Origin: Chenopodium formosanum
Lineage: Eukaryota > Streptophyta > Magnoliopsida > Caryophyllales > Amaranthaceae
Direction: 5' to 3'
DNA: 64,000 nucleotides
Assembly (NCBI GenBank): GCA_024500155.1
Contig: CM044872.1
Coordinates: 56,735,460 to 56,799,459 of the forward strand
The translations under genes were made by a program, and so were the position numbers. Below, piece after piece: positions 13,501 through 25,477 of this stretch (its first letter is position 1; every line of letters begins with the position of its first letter). The notes below the pieces were generated by a model. It was not told where the DNA came from. It made no database searches and saw only the letters and a program-made list of their open reading frames with translations.

Positions 13501-14372
13501 GCCTTCTGCAAAAAAGTTTGGACGAACATAAACACGCAAAAGAGAAGGATATGGAGACCTTTCAAGAGCCATCACCTCCCCTTGAAGAAGAAGATGATGA
13601 TTATGATATAAAAGTTATTGCTCCAAGTGAAGAACAAGAGATCTCACCAGTTGAACAGAAACTACGGGCAGAGATGGATCAGATCCTCGAGGAAAATCTA
13701 GATTTCTGGATGAGGTTCAGTGCTTCATTCGGGCAGATCCAAAAGTTTCAAAATGGAGTTCAAGATTTGCAAGCAGAATTAGCAAAACTTGAGAAAAAAC
13801 ATGAGAAGAAAGAAGGGAGTAGTCATGGGGGGGATACTCACAAGACGCTTTTGAAATCAGATGTCAGGCCAATATACAAGCACCTGAGAGAGATACAAAC
13901 AGAGTTAACTGTCTGGTTGGAGCAAAGTGAAAATCTGAAAGAAGAGCTACAGAGAAGATTTTCACAGTTGTGCCACATTCAAGAAGAAATAAAGCTAGCT
14001 CTAAGTGATGGTGCCGAAGATGATGACATGAAGTTTACCAGTTTTCAAGCTGCGAAATTCCAAGGAGAGGTAGCAAACATGCAACAAGAGAATAACAAGG
14101 TTGCTGATGAGCTTCAAACCGGTATGGATTATATAACGAGTCTCCAACTTGAAATGGAGCGTACCATAGCCAGGTTGAATGATGAGCTAGGATTTTCTAC
14201 CTCACAAAACCAATTTGAAAATGAGAGGTCTGAAAGCCGGGCTCGGGTGCCATTAAGGTCGTTCATTTTTGGGGTTAAACCCCAGAAGAAAAAGCAATCA
14301 ATATTTTCCTGCATGCATCCAGGAATGATGAATCGGAGATACCATCATCTAAGATCTGACAAGTCACCTTAG
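10591..14372 (+). CDS. NET2: NETWORKED 2 / KIP1-type actin-binding protein
   Basis: Exons are 10591-10684 and 11329-14372, giving 1045 aa. The donor CTTCAAG/GTATGT and acceptor CTGCAG/ATATGG join in phase 1 and restore the NAB (NET actin-binding) domain across residues 1 to about 90. The first exon gives MLQRAASNAYSWWYASHV, with Tyr where most family members have a third Trp. The second exon continues through KLIEEDGDSFAKRAEMYYKK and the YRSLAERYD block. The rest is long acidic coiled coil with two internal tandem duplications (28 and 46 residues), a Pro-rich linker, a second coiled coil and a basic C-terminus with SFIFGVKPQKKKQSIFSC. Group-2 NET proteins bind F-actin and, in Petunia KIP1 and pollen NET2A, contact pollen receptor kinases at the plasma membrane; a similar role is inferred. 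Length is close to that of the family. The NET2 subgroup is assigned from the NAB domain and C-terminal motif, and paralogue identity is not certain. Confidence 0.92.
12393..12560 (+). repeat. 84-bp in-frame tandem duplication in the NET2 coiled coil
   Basis: Two adjacent 84-bp copies (12393-12476 and 12477-12560) encode the same 28 residues, beginning RLRSETDELQTQIKS. They differ at three sites (ATT/ATC, AAA/AAG, GGT/GGG), all synonymous. Confidence 0.95.
12582..12857 (+). repeat. 138-bp in-frame tandem duplication in the NET2 coiled coil
   Basis: Two 46-residue copies begin EMENKLRGLQDL (12582-12719 and 12720-12857). They are more diverged than the neighbouring 84-bp pair, with changes such as ND/SG and HSTAV/LLNEN, so this duplication is older or less constrained. 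Confidence 0.9.
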
Positions 14373-15363
14373 AATCACTAAGACATATTCTGCGTTTTTC
14401 ATCAGATACATGTAATTTGACAGTATTGTATCTATGCTTTCTGGTATTTGCTGATGATATTAGATAGAGGTTATAGGATCATCTGTTCAGTATTTATGCA
14501 TTTTTGAGGAGAAATTAGTTGGTATGTGTAAATTAGTTTATAGGTGTTTTTTTTTCCCCAATTCTCAGAAACACTCTTTAGTTTTGAGTCGGTGAAGTTT
14601 ATTGATTATGAGCGTGAAAGCAAAGATTTTCTCTAATGACAGAGACAAGAAAACAACCAGCTCACTTTCCCCCATCCCTTTTAATGATGAAGTGGTCACT
14701 TGTTTTCAATTCCTAGTCCATATTTATGATTAATGACAAGTTTTGTCAATACTACCTACGGATCACTATATAACACAAAGAAACTTGGGTCTTTTGACAA
14801 AACATTATTGCTCCAAATTGGAAAGAGCTCATACCAGAGGAAATCAAGAATTAGCCCTATCACTTCTATTTATATTGGCGGAGTCATGGACATAAGCCTA
14901 CAATGACCTTTTTGTATTTCTTTCATTACCTCTTAAAATAAAGGTTGGGACATGAGATTATGTGTCAAGACTCCTAACTAATGGTTTTATCCTTAGTGTC
15001 CCACCCTTTATTTTGGACACATTACTAGCATACAATCAGATATAAAAGATATGGCACATAGATGATGTGACATAATCGTATGTAATGGGACACAAGATGA
15101 GACACGCAATAGGAAGAATACAGATTATGGCCCTTGGTAAATTTTTTGAAACGGAAATGGAAACTTAATTAAAAAAAAAAAAAAATTCCCTAATTTTTAT
15201 CTATTTTGTGTGGTTCAAACTTTAAAGAGACGTCAACCAAGTTGAATTAGTTCATAATACATGTAAAGTCCTTAAAAAGAGTTTTATATAGACCTAAAAT
15301 ATGATCATGTTCACGCACAAGAAGTTCGTGAACCTGCAGCATTTGGGGCACCAAGAATTGCAG
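14373..15363. other. intergenic stretch between convergent genes
   Basis: This holds the 3' ends of the NET2-type gene (+) and the nicotinamidase gene (-). No other gene is seen. A small imperfect inverted repeat (AAAATAAAGGTTGGGACA near 14935 and TGTCCCACCCTTTATTTT near 14998) could be a short MITE or terminator-like hairpin. A 15-A run lies near 15170. Confidence 0.4.
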
Positions 15364-17257
15364 TTATGTAGTGAAGGACAGCTCCGATACCACTTTGGCT
15401 CCTCTTCCCTGAGCCATGTAAAGACCTATATGCTGCATCAAATCCTGCATTTAGAATACGAAAAGAACAAAAGTCAGCAATATCTCTCACAAGTCACAAC
15501 AATAAAGCATTTATAGAATTATTTTATTAGAAATTTAGAACTCTGGCAGAACTGTTTGATTGAACTACAAACTAGCAATTAGAATCTAACTATGCCAGAT
15601 TCATATATCATTTAAACTCTGAAATCGTCGGTTACATTTTCTCATCCAAAAACTTGACAGGGGCATAAATAATAAGCTTTAACTGATGGAGAGTCACTTA
15701 TAGCCCCAAAGCCTGAGGCCATAGGTGACTATCCATCAGTTCAAGCATAGAAAAATTACTTAACTTTTCATACACCATAACCAGTGCTAAGGTTAAACTA
15801 ACAAGCAGACAGACGACTCAGACGGGAATGATCCTTTCTTCCCTACTATACTGCAAACTATGTCTAAATAACTCAAAATGTGGTGTGAGATACATGAACA
15901 TGTGAAATAAAGAGAGATTTGATTACCTGCGGATGTGCTATTGCATCTTTGATGGTTTCTGCAATATGCACTGGAAGATCATATGTAGCACAAGCTCGAG
16001 AGTACACAATCACATCTTGCAGAGGAGTAAGGATGCCTCGATTTCTCGCTGAAAGTGCAGAGGATACCAAATCCAACACACATATATCTGTACATATACC
16101 GGCAACCAATACCTTCACCAAAAGTATAAAAAAATAATCATTCACACAATCTTCACTTCGTATACAAATGGTAGAGCTCACAATTACTCGAATTTTCTAA
16201 CATTTTGAACTTTACACCGGTATCCTATGGTAACTAATACAACTTACAAGGTAGCTGATAAAATAGGAGTATTCAAATGCAATGGAATAAGAACAAAAGT
16301 AACACTACATCTAAAAACAATACAGAATTTCTTTCAAACATACTTCACACCTACATTTCAAACCACTATTCAAAAAATTGAACCAAGAATGCTATGCAAG
16401 AGGTTTAAACCAACTTACAGCTTTTAGCTTGTTTGCTTTCACCCAATCAACAAACACATTGGATCCATCTTCCTCGATCGAACCGAGAAATCCATCAATG
16501 CAATCTTTAAGCCTCATTGTTACATTAGCTTCACCTTCCAACCATTCCAACTCTACAATTCACAACAACAACAATTGTTACATTAGCTTCACCTTCTAAC
16601 CATTCCAACTCTACAATTCACAACAACAATAACAATTAAGGCGCAAAATAAATAAAAATTTAACATAGTTCCAATATGACAATGCACCAAAATCAAGTGC
16701 AACTCATTTTTACCATGTGTTCATACACTATTTTTACAAACATTTAATAAACTTAAGATGAATTCAAAATCATCATACAAGCTCAAATTAATAAAATAAA
16801 TAAAAGAAATTTTTTAAAAAAAAACCTGGAACAAATTTGGATTCAAAAGTGCCAGCAAAACAATGAGGAGGATAAGGAGGTTCAGGAATAAGAGGATCAT
16901 GAGAATCAAGGAATGCGAAAACCGGCCATTTTTTATCGCAAAAAACCCTAGATAATTTCGCCGATTCTTCCACCATTGCCGCGATTTGCTCATTCGGCAC
17001 TTTCGGAGCTTTAATCATCCATAAAAACGTTCAAAATCAATTCAAATTCCAACAAAAAACCAAAAATTCTGCAAAATCAATCGAAATGAAGAGAGAGAAG
17101 TAAGTACGAGGTTTCCGGCGCCGACGGTGCAGAAGCCATTGACGATGTCGACGAGAACAAGTCCGGTGGAGGAATCGTCGGACAAAAGCAGAGTATCGTG
17201 TTTCAGAGGAAGTTGTTTCTGAAGTTCATCAATGGGTTTTGATGTTGATGCTACCAT
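15364..17257 (-). CDS. NIC1: nicotinamidase (isochorismatase-like hydrolase), 5 exons
   Basis: Exons are 17257-17108, 17009-16826, 16552-16419, 16112-15927 and 15444-15364, giving 244 aa, the length I know for Arabidopsis NIC1. The enzyme deamidates nicotinamide to nicotinic acid in the pyridine-nucleotide salvage cycle. Conserved features are TGLVLVDIVNGFCTVGAGNL (catalytic Asp about 37), LDSHDPLIPEPPYPPHC (metal-site Asp/His), the RLKDC Lys at about 127 and the catalytic Cys in GICTDIC at about 167, followed by SARNRGIL and VYSRACATYDLP. Introns 2-4 are canonical. Intron 1 is not: keeping the conserved APKVPNEQ in frame requires a G that can be read as GT...AA or TA...AG. A purely canonical alternative (17107 to acceptor AATGAG at about 16989) would delete seven residues. 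The exon 3 acceptor is also duplicated. The family assignment is firm; the intron 1 junction is uncertain. Confidence 0.88.
16517..16632 (-). repeat. 58-bp tandem duplication spanning a splice acceptor
   Basis: Copies at 16517-16574 and 16575-16632 (one mismatch in the first about 57 bases) each contain the TTGTAG/AGTTGGAATGG acceptor and about 36 nt of exon 3 of the nicotinamidase gene. The upstream acceptor (exon start 16610) would add 58 nt and lead to a premature stop. The downstream one (16552) gives the intact frame. Confidence 0.92.
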
Positions 17258-17329
17258 TTTTATGGTTTTGGGTTGTGAATTCAGAGAGAGGAGAGAGAAA
17301 ATGGCAAGGAAGCAATGCTAACATTGTAT

Positions 17330-18510
17330 ACGGGTGGAAAGAACATTTACCTAGAATGAAAAATACATTTAGTTAAAGTGAAAAAAACATTGTAAAGATT
17401 AAAGAACATATGTCTAAAATGAAAAGAACATATTGTTAAAATGTAATGAACGTGATAATTTCTAAGCATCTATTTTAAAAGAACATGAAAAATACAATAA
17501 AAGAACATAAGAGATATTAAAAAAGAACATAGAGTTGTTAATAACAATGAACATGACAGTATCTTATAAAGAACATCATCTTCAACCTTTGTCACATTAT
17601 TTTCAAATTCAACATCTAGATTCATCAAATTTCAAAAAGGAAAATAAACAATGAATTTTATGATTACAAAATATTCTAATTCAAATCTAAAATAACACAA
17701 TTATAATGAAAAATAAATACAAAATTTCATACAAAATTACCTTCGATCTTTAATTAACAAATCCACATATTCACCTTCATTAATAATCACTCCATTAACA
17801 AAGCAATATTCAAAAGCACCACGAAACTCGATCTAAATGCTCAGCCATCGTCTTCTATCAGTAGAATTTCTTTTTCTCTATAAATTTTCTATTTCTCTCT
17901 CTCTAAGATTTATATTCTTCTCTCTAAAGAATTCAAACAAGTGAAATTAAAATATGAAAAAATATACAAATTTCTTAATTGAGATTGGAAAATAATTACC
18001 AAAACTCTTCAATTATGGAAAAAAAATTCATTTAAAGATTGAAAAGCTAGATGTTCTTTTAAAAAATACTATATTATGCTCTTTCTGTTTTTTTTTTTTT
18101 TTTTTGGGTTGAATAAAAATAATATTCATTACGGGCCTGTTCTCATTGACTAAACTCAGCTGAACTGAACTGAACTGAACTGAACTGAACTCAGCTGAAC
18201 TGAACTGAACTGAACTGAAATGAATATTTTATAAGAGAAGGAAATTAGGAGCTGAACTGAACTGAACTGGACTGAACTGAACTGAGCTGAACTGAACTGA
18301 ACTCAGCTGAACTCAGCTGAACTGAACTGAACTGAATTTCAACGTAAGAGAACAGGCCCTAAATTATATTATCATATATGTATAAAGAACATAAAATTGG
18401 TTGTTTTTTTTATACAAAATGGCTATATGTTCCTTACAAAACAACCATATGTGATGTTCTTTATAAAATAATTATATGTTCTTTATTGAACAACTATATG
18501 TTCATTCCGC
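17330..18510. mobile_element. AT-rich element with many AAAGAACAT words
   Basis: The stretch begins GGGTGGAAAGAACATT and ends with sequence whose complement reads GGCGGAATGAACATATAG, a weak inverted-terminal similarity. The word AGAACAT/ATGTTCT recurs more than ten times on both flanks. There is no coding capacity. A separate MITE (18133-18359) is nested inside. Family unknown. Confidence 0.45.
18133..18359. mobile_element. MITE with (CTGAA)n pentamer arrays
   Basis: Terminal inverted repeats are GGGCCTGTTCTC and GAGAACAGGCCC. The interior is almost entirely CTGAA pentamers with occasional CTCAG. It is flanked by TAC on the left and TAA on the right, a possible 3-bp target duplication with one change. 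It belongs to the same family as the copies at 43851, 57241 and 59228. Confidence 0.8.
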
Positions 18511-18950
18511 CTTTTTTTTAAAGAAAACCGGATGAACGGAGCATGGTGCATCCGCCTCCACGAAATTTTTTTAAAACCTGAATAGCGTGACAGTCAACGA
18601 AAGTTCTTTTTCAATTACTCCAATTTATTAGTCAATTCAGCGATAGTTTGTTTGATGGGTTTTTTTTCATTAAACGGGTTTGATCTATCGTCCAATCAAA
18701 AATCGTTGGTTTGTGCTCTTAAAAAAAAACTAAATAACATTAAGTAAATGTAATCTAAGTTGATGGACAATAAACAATGATCTAAAAAAAACAAACGCCA
18801 AGCTTATTCTAAATGCAAATATTCGTAATTTACTCATGGATTACCTGCATATCACCCTCTAGATCAATGTTATATTATGCTAAGCTTATGTTATTGTCAT
18901 CAAATCAACTCCAAATCAATGATACTTTGAATTTTGTCATTTTTATCCGG
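18510..18950. other. intergenic stretch, no gene seen
   Basis: AT-rich sequence with no recognisable gene or element. Confidence 0.35.
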
Positions 18951-18954
18951 TGGA

Positions 18955-19080
18955 TGTCAACTAGTTTAGTTGGTTAAAGTATTGAAATGGTATTTAAAAC
19001 ATGAGATTGAATCTCGTCTATATCATTACCCTTGAGATCTCTACACCAAATAACGTCATTTAAATCAAATCTGATCTTTG
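18955..19080 (+). mobile_element. tRNA-derived SINE-like sequence
   Basis: It contains a perfect-looking Pol III A box (TAGTTTAGTTGG at about 18961) and, about 45 nt on, a B-box-like GAGATTGAATCTCG. The spacing suits a tRNA-derived SINE. No tail or target duplication could be defined, so it may be a remnant. Confidence 0.45.
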
Positions 19081-19780
19081 AAAATAGTTAGTTTGAGACT
19101 ACTTTGAGTTCAACAATGCACAGCATTATGTGTTTCAGATTTTTACTTTAAAATTTGTGTTAATTTGATTTGAAACTAATGTTATTCATTTTAAGTTCTA
19201 GTGTAAACTGATCGAATCATCAGAGTACTATTTAACAAATACACGAATGGTTTTGCCTTAAAAGAGTTGAAGGACTACCAACCCAACTTAAAAGGACTTA
19301 CCTACCTTTTTACAATAGCGTTACCAATATAACAACTAACTTGGCCTCTTTGGCACCAAAATCTCATGACTCCAAAATGTCATCACTCATCACACTCATC
19401 AGGTCACCATTCAACAGAATCAGAATCCTGGGCCCATGAATTGTTTTCTGAAAACAGAATAGCAACTACCAAGGCAAACAGAATCGTTTTGCGATGTACA
19501 AGTTAAAATTTATTCTCTAGTCTCTCTGTCACATCCCAAACAGAGTCCACAAGGTTGCTTCATACTCTGTACTTCATATTTGGCTATCTCTCCTGTTAAA
19601 ACTCGAAAGAGTTGAAATAACTAGGAAAAGCCGTACTGACATCGGTAGGTTGTGGTAAATACTCTATAGAAGGGGGTGTCATAATTTAACATTATCAAAC
19701 ATACAATTGTCACTGTACAAACAACATGAACTCCTAAAACTATAACATGAGACTCAAAAGCAGCAAATGAAGAGGCTTTT
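19081..19780. other. intergenic stretch and 3' flank of the ecdysoneless-like gene
   Basis: No gene is seen. The right half probably contains the 3'-UTR of the minus-strand gene that ends at 19781. Confidence 0.4.
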
Positions 19781-22700
19781 TCATAAGATTTTGCCCTTGC
19801 CTTTCCCTTTGTCAGCATCATCTTGTGGGAGCTGCTTGCCCATAAGACCAAGCAGGTTGGAAGCAGGACCGGGAAGGCCCTGCTGAGAAGAAAATGAATC
19901 AAGCAAGCTCTTCACAAGATTCACATCTACATCCACCGGAGTGAAGTCCTCGTCCATGTCTTCTTCTGTAGCATTTGACATACCCTGTACACCAAAATCA
20001 ATCAGCAATAGGAACCTTATTTCTATACTGCATATTGTATATTAAAAATCCCCTCAGAAAAATTAATTTACAATAAATGCTGGAAATGAAAAGTACTCTG
20101 TACAAGGGCAATCAACCAAGAAAAAAAAAAGGGATCAAGAAAAACCTCATCTTTCTTTGGAGATTGATCAGTTGCCCGTACAAAGCTCTTCTTAAGAGTA
20201 GAACTTCTCAGTTCTTCATTAAGAGCATCTGTATAAGCATTCATAAAATCCCCCTGCTTCTCTTCACCATGCTCTTCAGGTTCTTCCATATCACTCTCGT
20301 CCTCAGACTCATCTGCACAATTTGATCACCAGTCAAACCTAATCAAACAAACAAAACACATGCAAATATGCCTACACGAAGAACGTTAAAACAAAAGACC
20401 ACTACTTTGGAAATATAAAAATAAAAAAAATAAGATCAAGGGGGCTGAGTTCAGGCAGGTAGCCAATACAGAGACATCCCACATAACTCAGGCTGGAGTG
20501 CACATCACAGTATAAAACATAGGCGGAAAAAACCTTCCACACAAATCAAGGCATCAAATAATTTAACACACCTATATGGAAACAAAAGGCCAGTATAATA
20601 AATAATGAAAACTTAAAGCAGCACTGCAACATACGAAGTAAGTCTTTGACATCCATAAACATTAGCTTTTCAGTACGAACTTTAATTTGTCTCTTTTTGT
20701 GGACATTCAGGCAGCAAAATTTCATTAAGGTGAGGACAAACAGCATCTTTCATGTTTGAACACTACATTATCTATTAACTCAGCACAAGCACCAACATTA
20801 GACTTTCATTCAACATTTTTCATATTGACTATTGACACCTTTAAAACACATTAACTTGGCAGGTTTTCAAGTCATCTGGACATCAATTAAGATGATAAAG
20901 GTCTTCAAGCGAAAGATTATTGTTGCAACCTTTTTTTTCCCCTGAAACTATGACCTCCTTCTCTTGGAGTGAGGATGTACAACAGTTGAATCATTAACAT
21001 TAAGCTAGGGTATAGCCTGGTTGGCATTTTTGAGTGGAAAAAACCCAATTTAACAGATCATACCCCCAACGGCCCAACCTCCCTAAAGTAATAAATCTTA
21101 CCAAAATCCATGTCAGAAGAAGATCCTTCCTCTGCATCATCTTCACCACCAGGAGCCCTTGTTACTGATTCAAGCTCTTTCATGAAACGATCCATGTCAA
21201 ATTCCACATCTTTCAGGTCTCTGAGATGGAGAAACAAAATCAATTAAACTTTAAGCACAAAAACACAATTAATAGACACCTTTTTCCAGAGGAATAAGCA
21301 TGAGTAATCATTTTTCACCCCTTGAAGCACAAAAACACAATTATAGACACCTTTTTCCAGAGAAATAAGCATGAGTAATCATTTTTCACCCCTTGAAGCA
21401 CAAAAACACAATTATAGACACCTTTTTCCAGAGAAATAAGCATGAGTAATCATTTTTCACCCCTAATGCCGCTGGTAAGGTTGATTATCAAACATTTCAG
21501 TATGCACGCAAACAAAGAACAGCATTCCAACTAGCTAACCTAAAAACATGCAATGGCAAATGGCAACAATTTCTTCAAACCCCCCCCCCCCCCCCCCCAA
21601 CCAAAAAAAAAAAAAAAAAACTTGTAATAATAAATAAAGTTTTGTAGATATAACTTCTGTAGTGCTACTGAGCATTAGTACAAGCTGTCAAATAAAGTTT
21701 TAACAGGACACTTACTATACTGAAGATTTTTCAAGAGAAATGCCTCTTATTCAACAAAAGTGAATACAAATAACTTTTTTTGAATAATTTACTTGGACTT
21801 GGGTGCAAGTGTCGGAATGGACGCATCTCCATGTGTGAGACTGCTATTATATGAAAAGTTTATGTGGTTTTGGTTCAAAATGAAGTGTAGTGTCCATAGT
21901 CCATAACCATGTCAAAGATAGGAACAAGCATGAGTACTTGGAATGAGATAAAGAGTCAGATGAGAGATTAAACCATTTACCATATTGACAAGATATCATT
22001 TCCTTGGACCAATGAAATAAAGGGCAAATCCAATAATAATGCCCAAACAAATTATGCCTCGATTACATAGAATACTTGTGAAGTCCAAAAAGTCCTATAA
22101 GTGAAAAAATGAGATATTTTTGTAGGAATGCATGAGCAGCCTAAATAGAAAGGAAGCAGTATCCATATGGGAGTTCTCACAGAGACTTCACACCTAATTT
22201 ACCAATAAGCAGAGAGGAGATTTATATATGACATATTGACATGAGATCAATCTTCTAGGAGTTAAGGCTTATCAATTAAAGCACCAGGAGTCATCAAGTG
22301 GCCAAAAAGGCATCAAATTTGAAAATGCTGTTACAACACCAGTCTGCATCAAAGCCCAAACAAGTAAACATCACAACAGAGTAGGAGACACTTGGCACCC
22401 CCACGGCCCCACGTGGAGTATCAACAATCAAGTCTACATCTCAAAGTTTTGAAACACTAATCAAGTGGATTAATCAAACTACAAAGAACTACAGAAGTAC
22501 AGAGCAAGATTTAAACCAAGGCAAACAGAGAATGATAATAATAACCAGATTCTATCAAAGGCAAAAGGAAGAAAATCAAAGCTAGTTTGAAGTATGCAAA
22601 CCTGTCATCAGGTACTTCTGCTCCTTGGTAACTTGATACATTTTGTACAAATGACTTCATGGACTTTGCTATTCCTCCTAAATCAAAATCGTCCTTATTC

Positions 22701-25477
22701 AGGTTGGATGAATCATCATCATTGACCTTATCCTTTCCTTGCTGTTTCCTTTTCTGTCGTTGCTCATAATTGTCCATTTCCTTTTGTCTCTCCTCAAGGA
22801 CAGATTTCAACTCTTCTTCCCCGCCATAAAGCCAAGAATCATCATCAGATGAAGGCACTTCTTGATCCTTGAAATCATCAGGGGAGTGTGATGAAGCAAG
22901 AATCTCATCTATTCTCTTCACTGGAGCACTTAAAATTTCACTGTTTCATTCAAAAGATATTAATTATTAAAAGTAAGGAAAGATAGGTTTTAACATAACA
23001 TACAGATGCAAAATAATTAATGTCAATTCAAACAACAAATGCAAGAGCGTCAAAATTTAACCTAGACTAACGATACAAATCTATTAATTGGTCTAAACAA
23101 GGTTAGATATGAGAACACTGTGTGCATATTAAACAAGAAATTACACAGGTAAAATATAACAAGTGAGCTTAACAGTTTCAGACACTGAAAAGTGAAAACA
23201 TCAACCAAAGTTGAAGATTTTGATAACTAATAACCATTATTATACCTGGCCCTATAATGCAAGGCACTCTTTCTGTAGTACTCCTCTGCCTTCTCCATCA
23301 ATAGCTTGTACTCTTTAGATCCTGGAAGCAGTCCTTTAAAGTACCCACTCTTCTCCAAACTCTCCCTAAATGCCTCCCAAGTACCTCCTTTTCCTTCCTC
23401 TCCCTCCCTCTTCCTATGCTGATAAACCATTTCAAATCCACAAGCAATCTTCATCCCCAGTTCAGCCTCTGTGTATGTAGTCTGATCTGTCCTTGGTGGC
23501 ATGGGAGGCATGGGATAACACTTAGGAGCCTGAAACTTCTGCTGCAACAATTGAGCATACATTGCCCTCGACATCTTCACAGATACCAGAACCAGCTCTT
23601 CCTCACGACCTTTGGGCAAAAACTTTTCCATGTTTGCAGCATATTTCATTGAATCAATATCACGGTCATAAAATCCCTCAACTGCCAAGGAAATAAGACA
23701 GGGCTCATGCCTCAATACCTGCATTAAAAATTGTAAAATGCAACTCAATGAGATCTAGAAAAATGCAAAATGTAAGCAGTCTGACCCTGCAAAAAAATGC
23801 AAAATATAAAAAGTAAAAGCTCATCCTTTGTACTCTCGAAGGTAAAAAGTAACAGCTCAACTTTCATAGGATTGATACCCCTACGAATGTGGTCAATTAT
23901 ACTAACTTGAACTTGAATCCCTGATAAACACATTGAACTCTCCATGTTTATCATTAGGTATTTTGTATGTAAAAATCATGTCACTTCTATGTCTTAATAT
24001 CAACTTCTTTCTCTTTTCTATTGTTATATAAATCTCTCTTCTATATCTACTAAGGTCTAAGGGGGCGTTTGGTTAATGAAATATAGGAATGAGGTATGGA
24101 TTTGGAATGGTTTAAACCCATATCATGTCTTTGGTTGATGATTTTATGAATTTTAAACCCATATCTCAAACCCCAAACATATAGGATTAAAAACCCAGGA
24201 GGGGATTGTGGGTTAGGCTCATACCAATAGACTTCAAGTATCAAATAAAGAAGAAAAACTCATTCCAGAATTGAACCGAACACTTAGTATTAAGAATTAA
24301 GTTCCAAACATATATCATGGCTTCCATTCCTGATTCCAACCCCATACCATCATGCGAACCAATCACCTCCCAAATCTTTTAGATAAATTGCCAATTGCAC
24401 GGCTAGAATAGAAAACTAGTAGCTTCCGAAACTTGAAACATCATCATTTTACTCATGTCCAAATGTATAAACAATAACATAACCAGACTTCTAAAGTTCA
24501 AGCCCAATCTATTCTTCTAATTGAACCATCACTTACTCTCATAAGAAGTATCATCAATAATTTGAAGCAAGTGTTAAACCTTCTCATTGCTTCAAAATAA
24601 AATGCATCATATCTACACTACCAAGCTTAAATGAGCTCTTATTTGAGAATCATGCATACTTCATCACTTCCAAATAATCGACTACTTATATACTATACCA
24701 GTAGACCTCATCAAACAACTGATTTAAATAAATTAGTTAGTAACAATCAAATTGCATTATGTTAGCATAAAACAACAATTATAAATAAATAAAAACATAG
24801 GTCAAATTAATCACCTGAGCAACGGAAACCGGAACCCTAACCCTAACACGGTGAATATTCCGCCTCGCTCTTTCGGGATACTCCGAAATCCGACCCTTAA
24901 TCGCCGACTGAACCGAATCCGAAGCCCTAGTAGGCTCAGGATGCTGAATCAACAACTTGAGAGCATCTTTCAAAGTAGGAAGAGAAGGAAACTTCTTCTT
25001 CGGAATAATATAAACTTCATTTTTCCGAATAAAAACGCGATTACTAGAATTTTCTGGATTAATCCAACGAGGAAGATGAAAGGCAGCTTCAATTAGCAGA
25101 AACTCACCATCAGAATCCCAAACACGAATAGAAAGAGAAGGAAATGAGAGAGAAAGATGAAAGAGGAGGAAGACGACGAACCATTCGTCGTCGAGATTGT
25201 CGCCGTATCGAAGCTTGCCGTGGAGGTGAGGGAGGTCGTCGGCGGAGGAGAGAGAAAGGGAGAAAGTTTCGTGTTGCCAAATGTAGTCGGAGGTGAGAGG
25301 AGAGAGAGTGGTGAGGATTTGGAGGTGCAGAGCTTGGAGGTCGTCGGCAATGGCGGAAGGAGAGGTTGAGGAGAGAGAAGAGTCAGGGTAGATGGAGTAG
25401 AAAACGGTGTCGTCTGGAAGGCGGGAGTGTTTGGTTGAGAAAGGGTCGTCGAAGGTTAAATGGTGGTTTTCCGCCAT
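19781..25477 (-). CDS. ECD: ecdysoneless/SGT1 homologue (ECD family), 6 exons
   Basis: Exons are 25477-24815, 23718-23246, 22940-22602, 21220-21102, 20312-20146 and 19984-19781, all with GT-AG introns in consistent phase, giving 654 aa. The start MAENHH has a good context (ACAATGGC). The N-terminal half is the conserved ECD core (DDTVFYSIYPD, YIWQHETFSL, LHGKLRYGDNLDDEWFVVFLL, RVWDSDGEFLLIEAAFHLPRW). Then come VLRHEPCLISLAVEGFYDRD and a region with PMPPRTDQ and SLEKSGYFKGLLPGSKEY. The C-terminal third is acidic, with SDDDSWLYGGEEEL, DLKDVEFDMDRFMKELES, DESEDESDMEEPEEH and a basic tail (KGKGKGKIL). Animal ECD stabilises p53 and acts in splicing and ecdysone synthesis; fission-yeast SGT1 is a related regulator of gluconeogenic transcription. 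The plant role is poorly known. Introns carry tandem repeats, a poly(C) run and a probable MITE. Confidence 0.93.
21253..21464. repeat. three tandem copies of a 71-bp unit
   Basis: The unit begins AAGCACAAAAACACAATTAT and ends CATTTTTCACCCCTTG. Three near-identical copies lie in intron 3 of the ecdysoneless-like gene, next to exon 4. Confidence 0.92.
21580..21620. repeat. poly(C)/poly(A) run
   Basis: About 19 C followed by CCAACC and about 18 A, in an intron of the ecdysoneless-like gene. Run length may be unreliable in the assembly. Confidence 0.9.
24061..24366. mobile_element. probable hAT-like MITE in intron 1 of the ecdysoneless-like gene
   Basis: It begins GGGGGCGTTTGGTTAATGAA with GGAATGAGGTATGGA. 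The other end is the near-inverse (TTCCAACCCCATACCATCATGCGAACCAA). Ends of the type GGGCGTTTGGTT are common in plant MITEs. The exact boundary and target duplication were not resolved. Confidence 0.5.

Noticed and set aside
25157..25369. Glu/Val-rich plus-strand frame
   Set aside because: Antisense to exon 1 of the ecdysoneless-like gene; composition follows from the coding strand.
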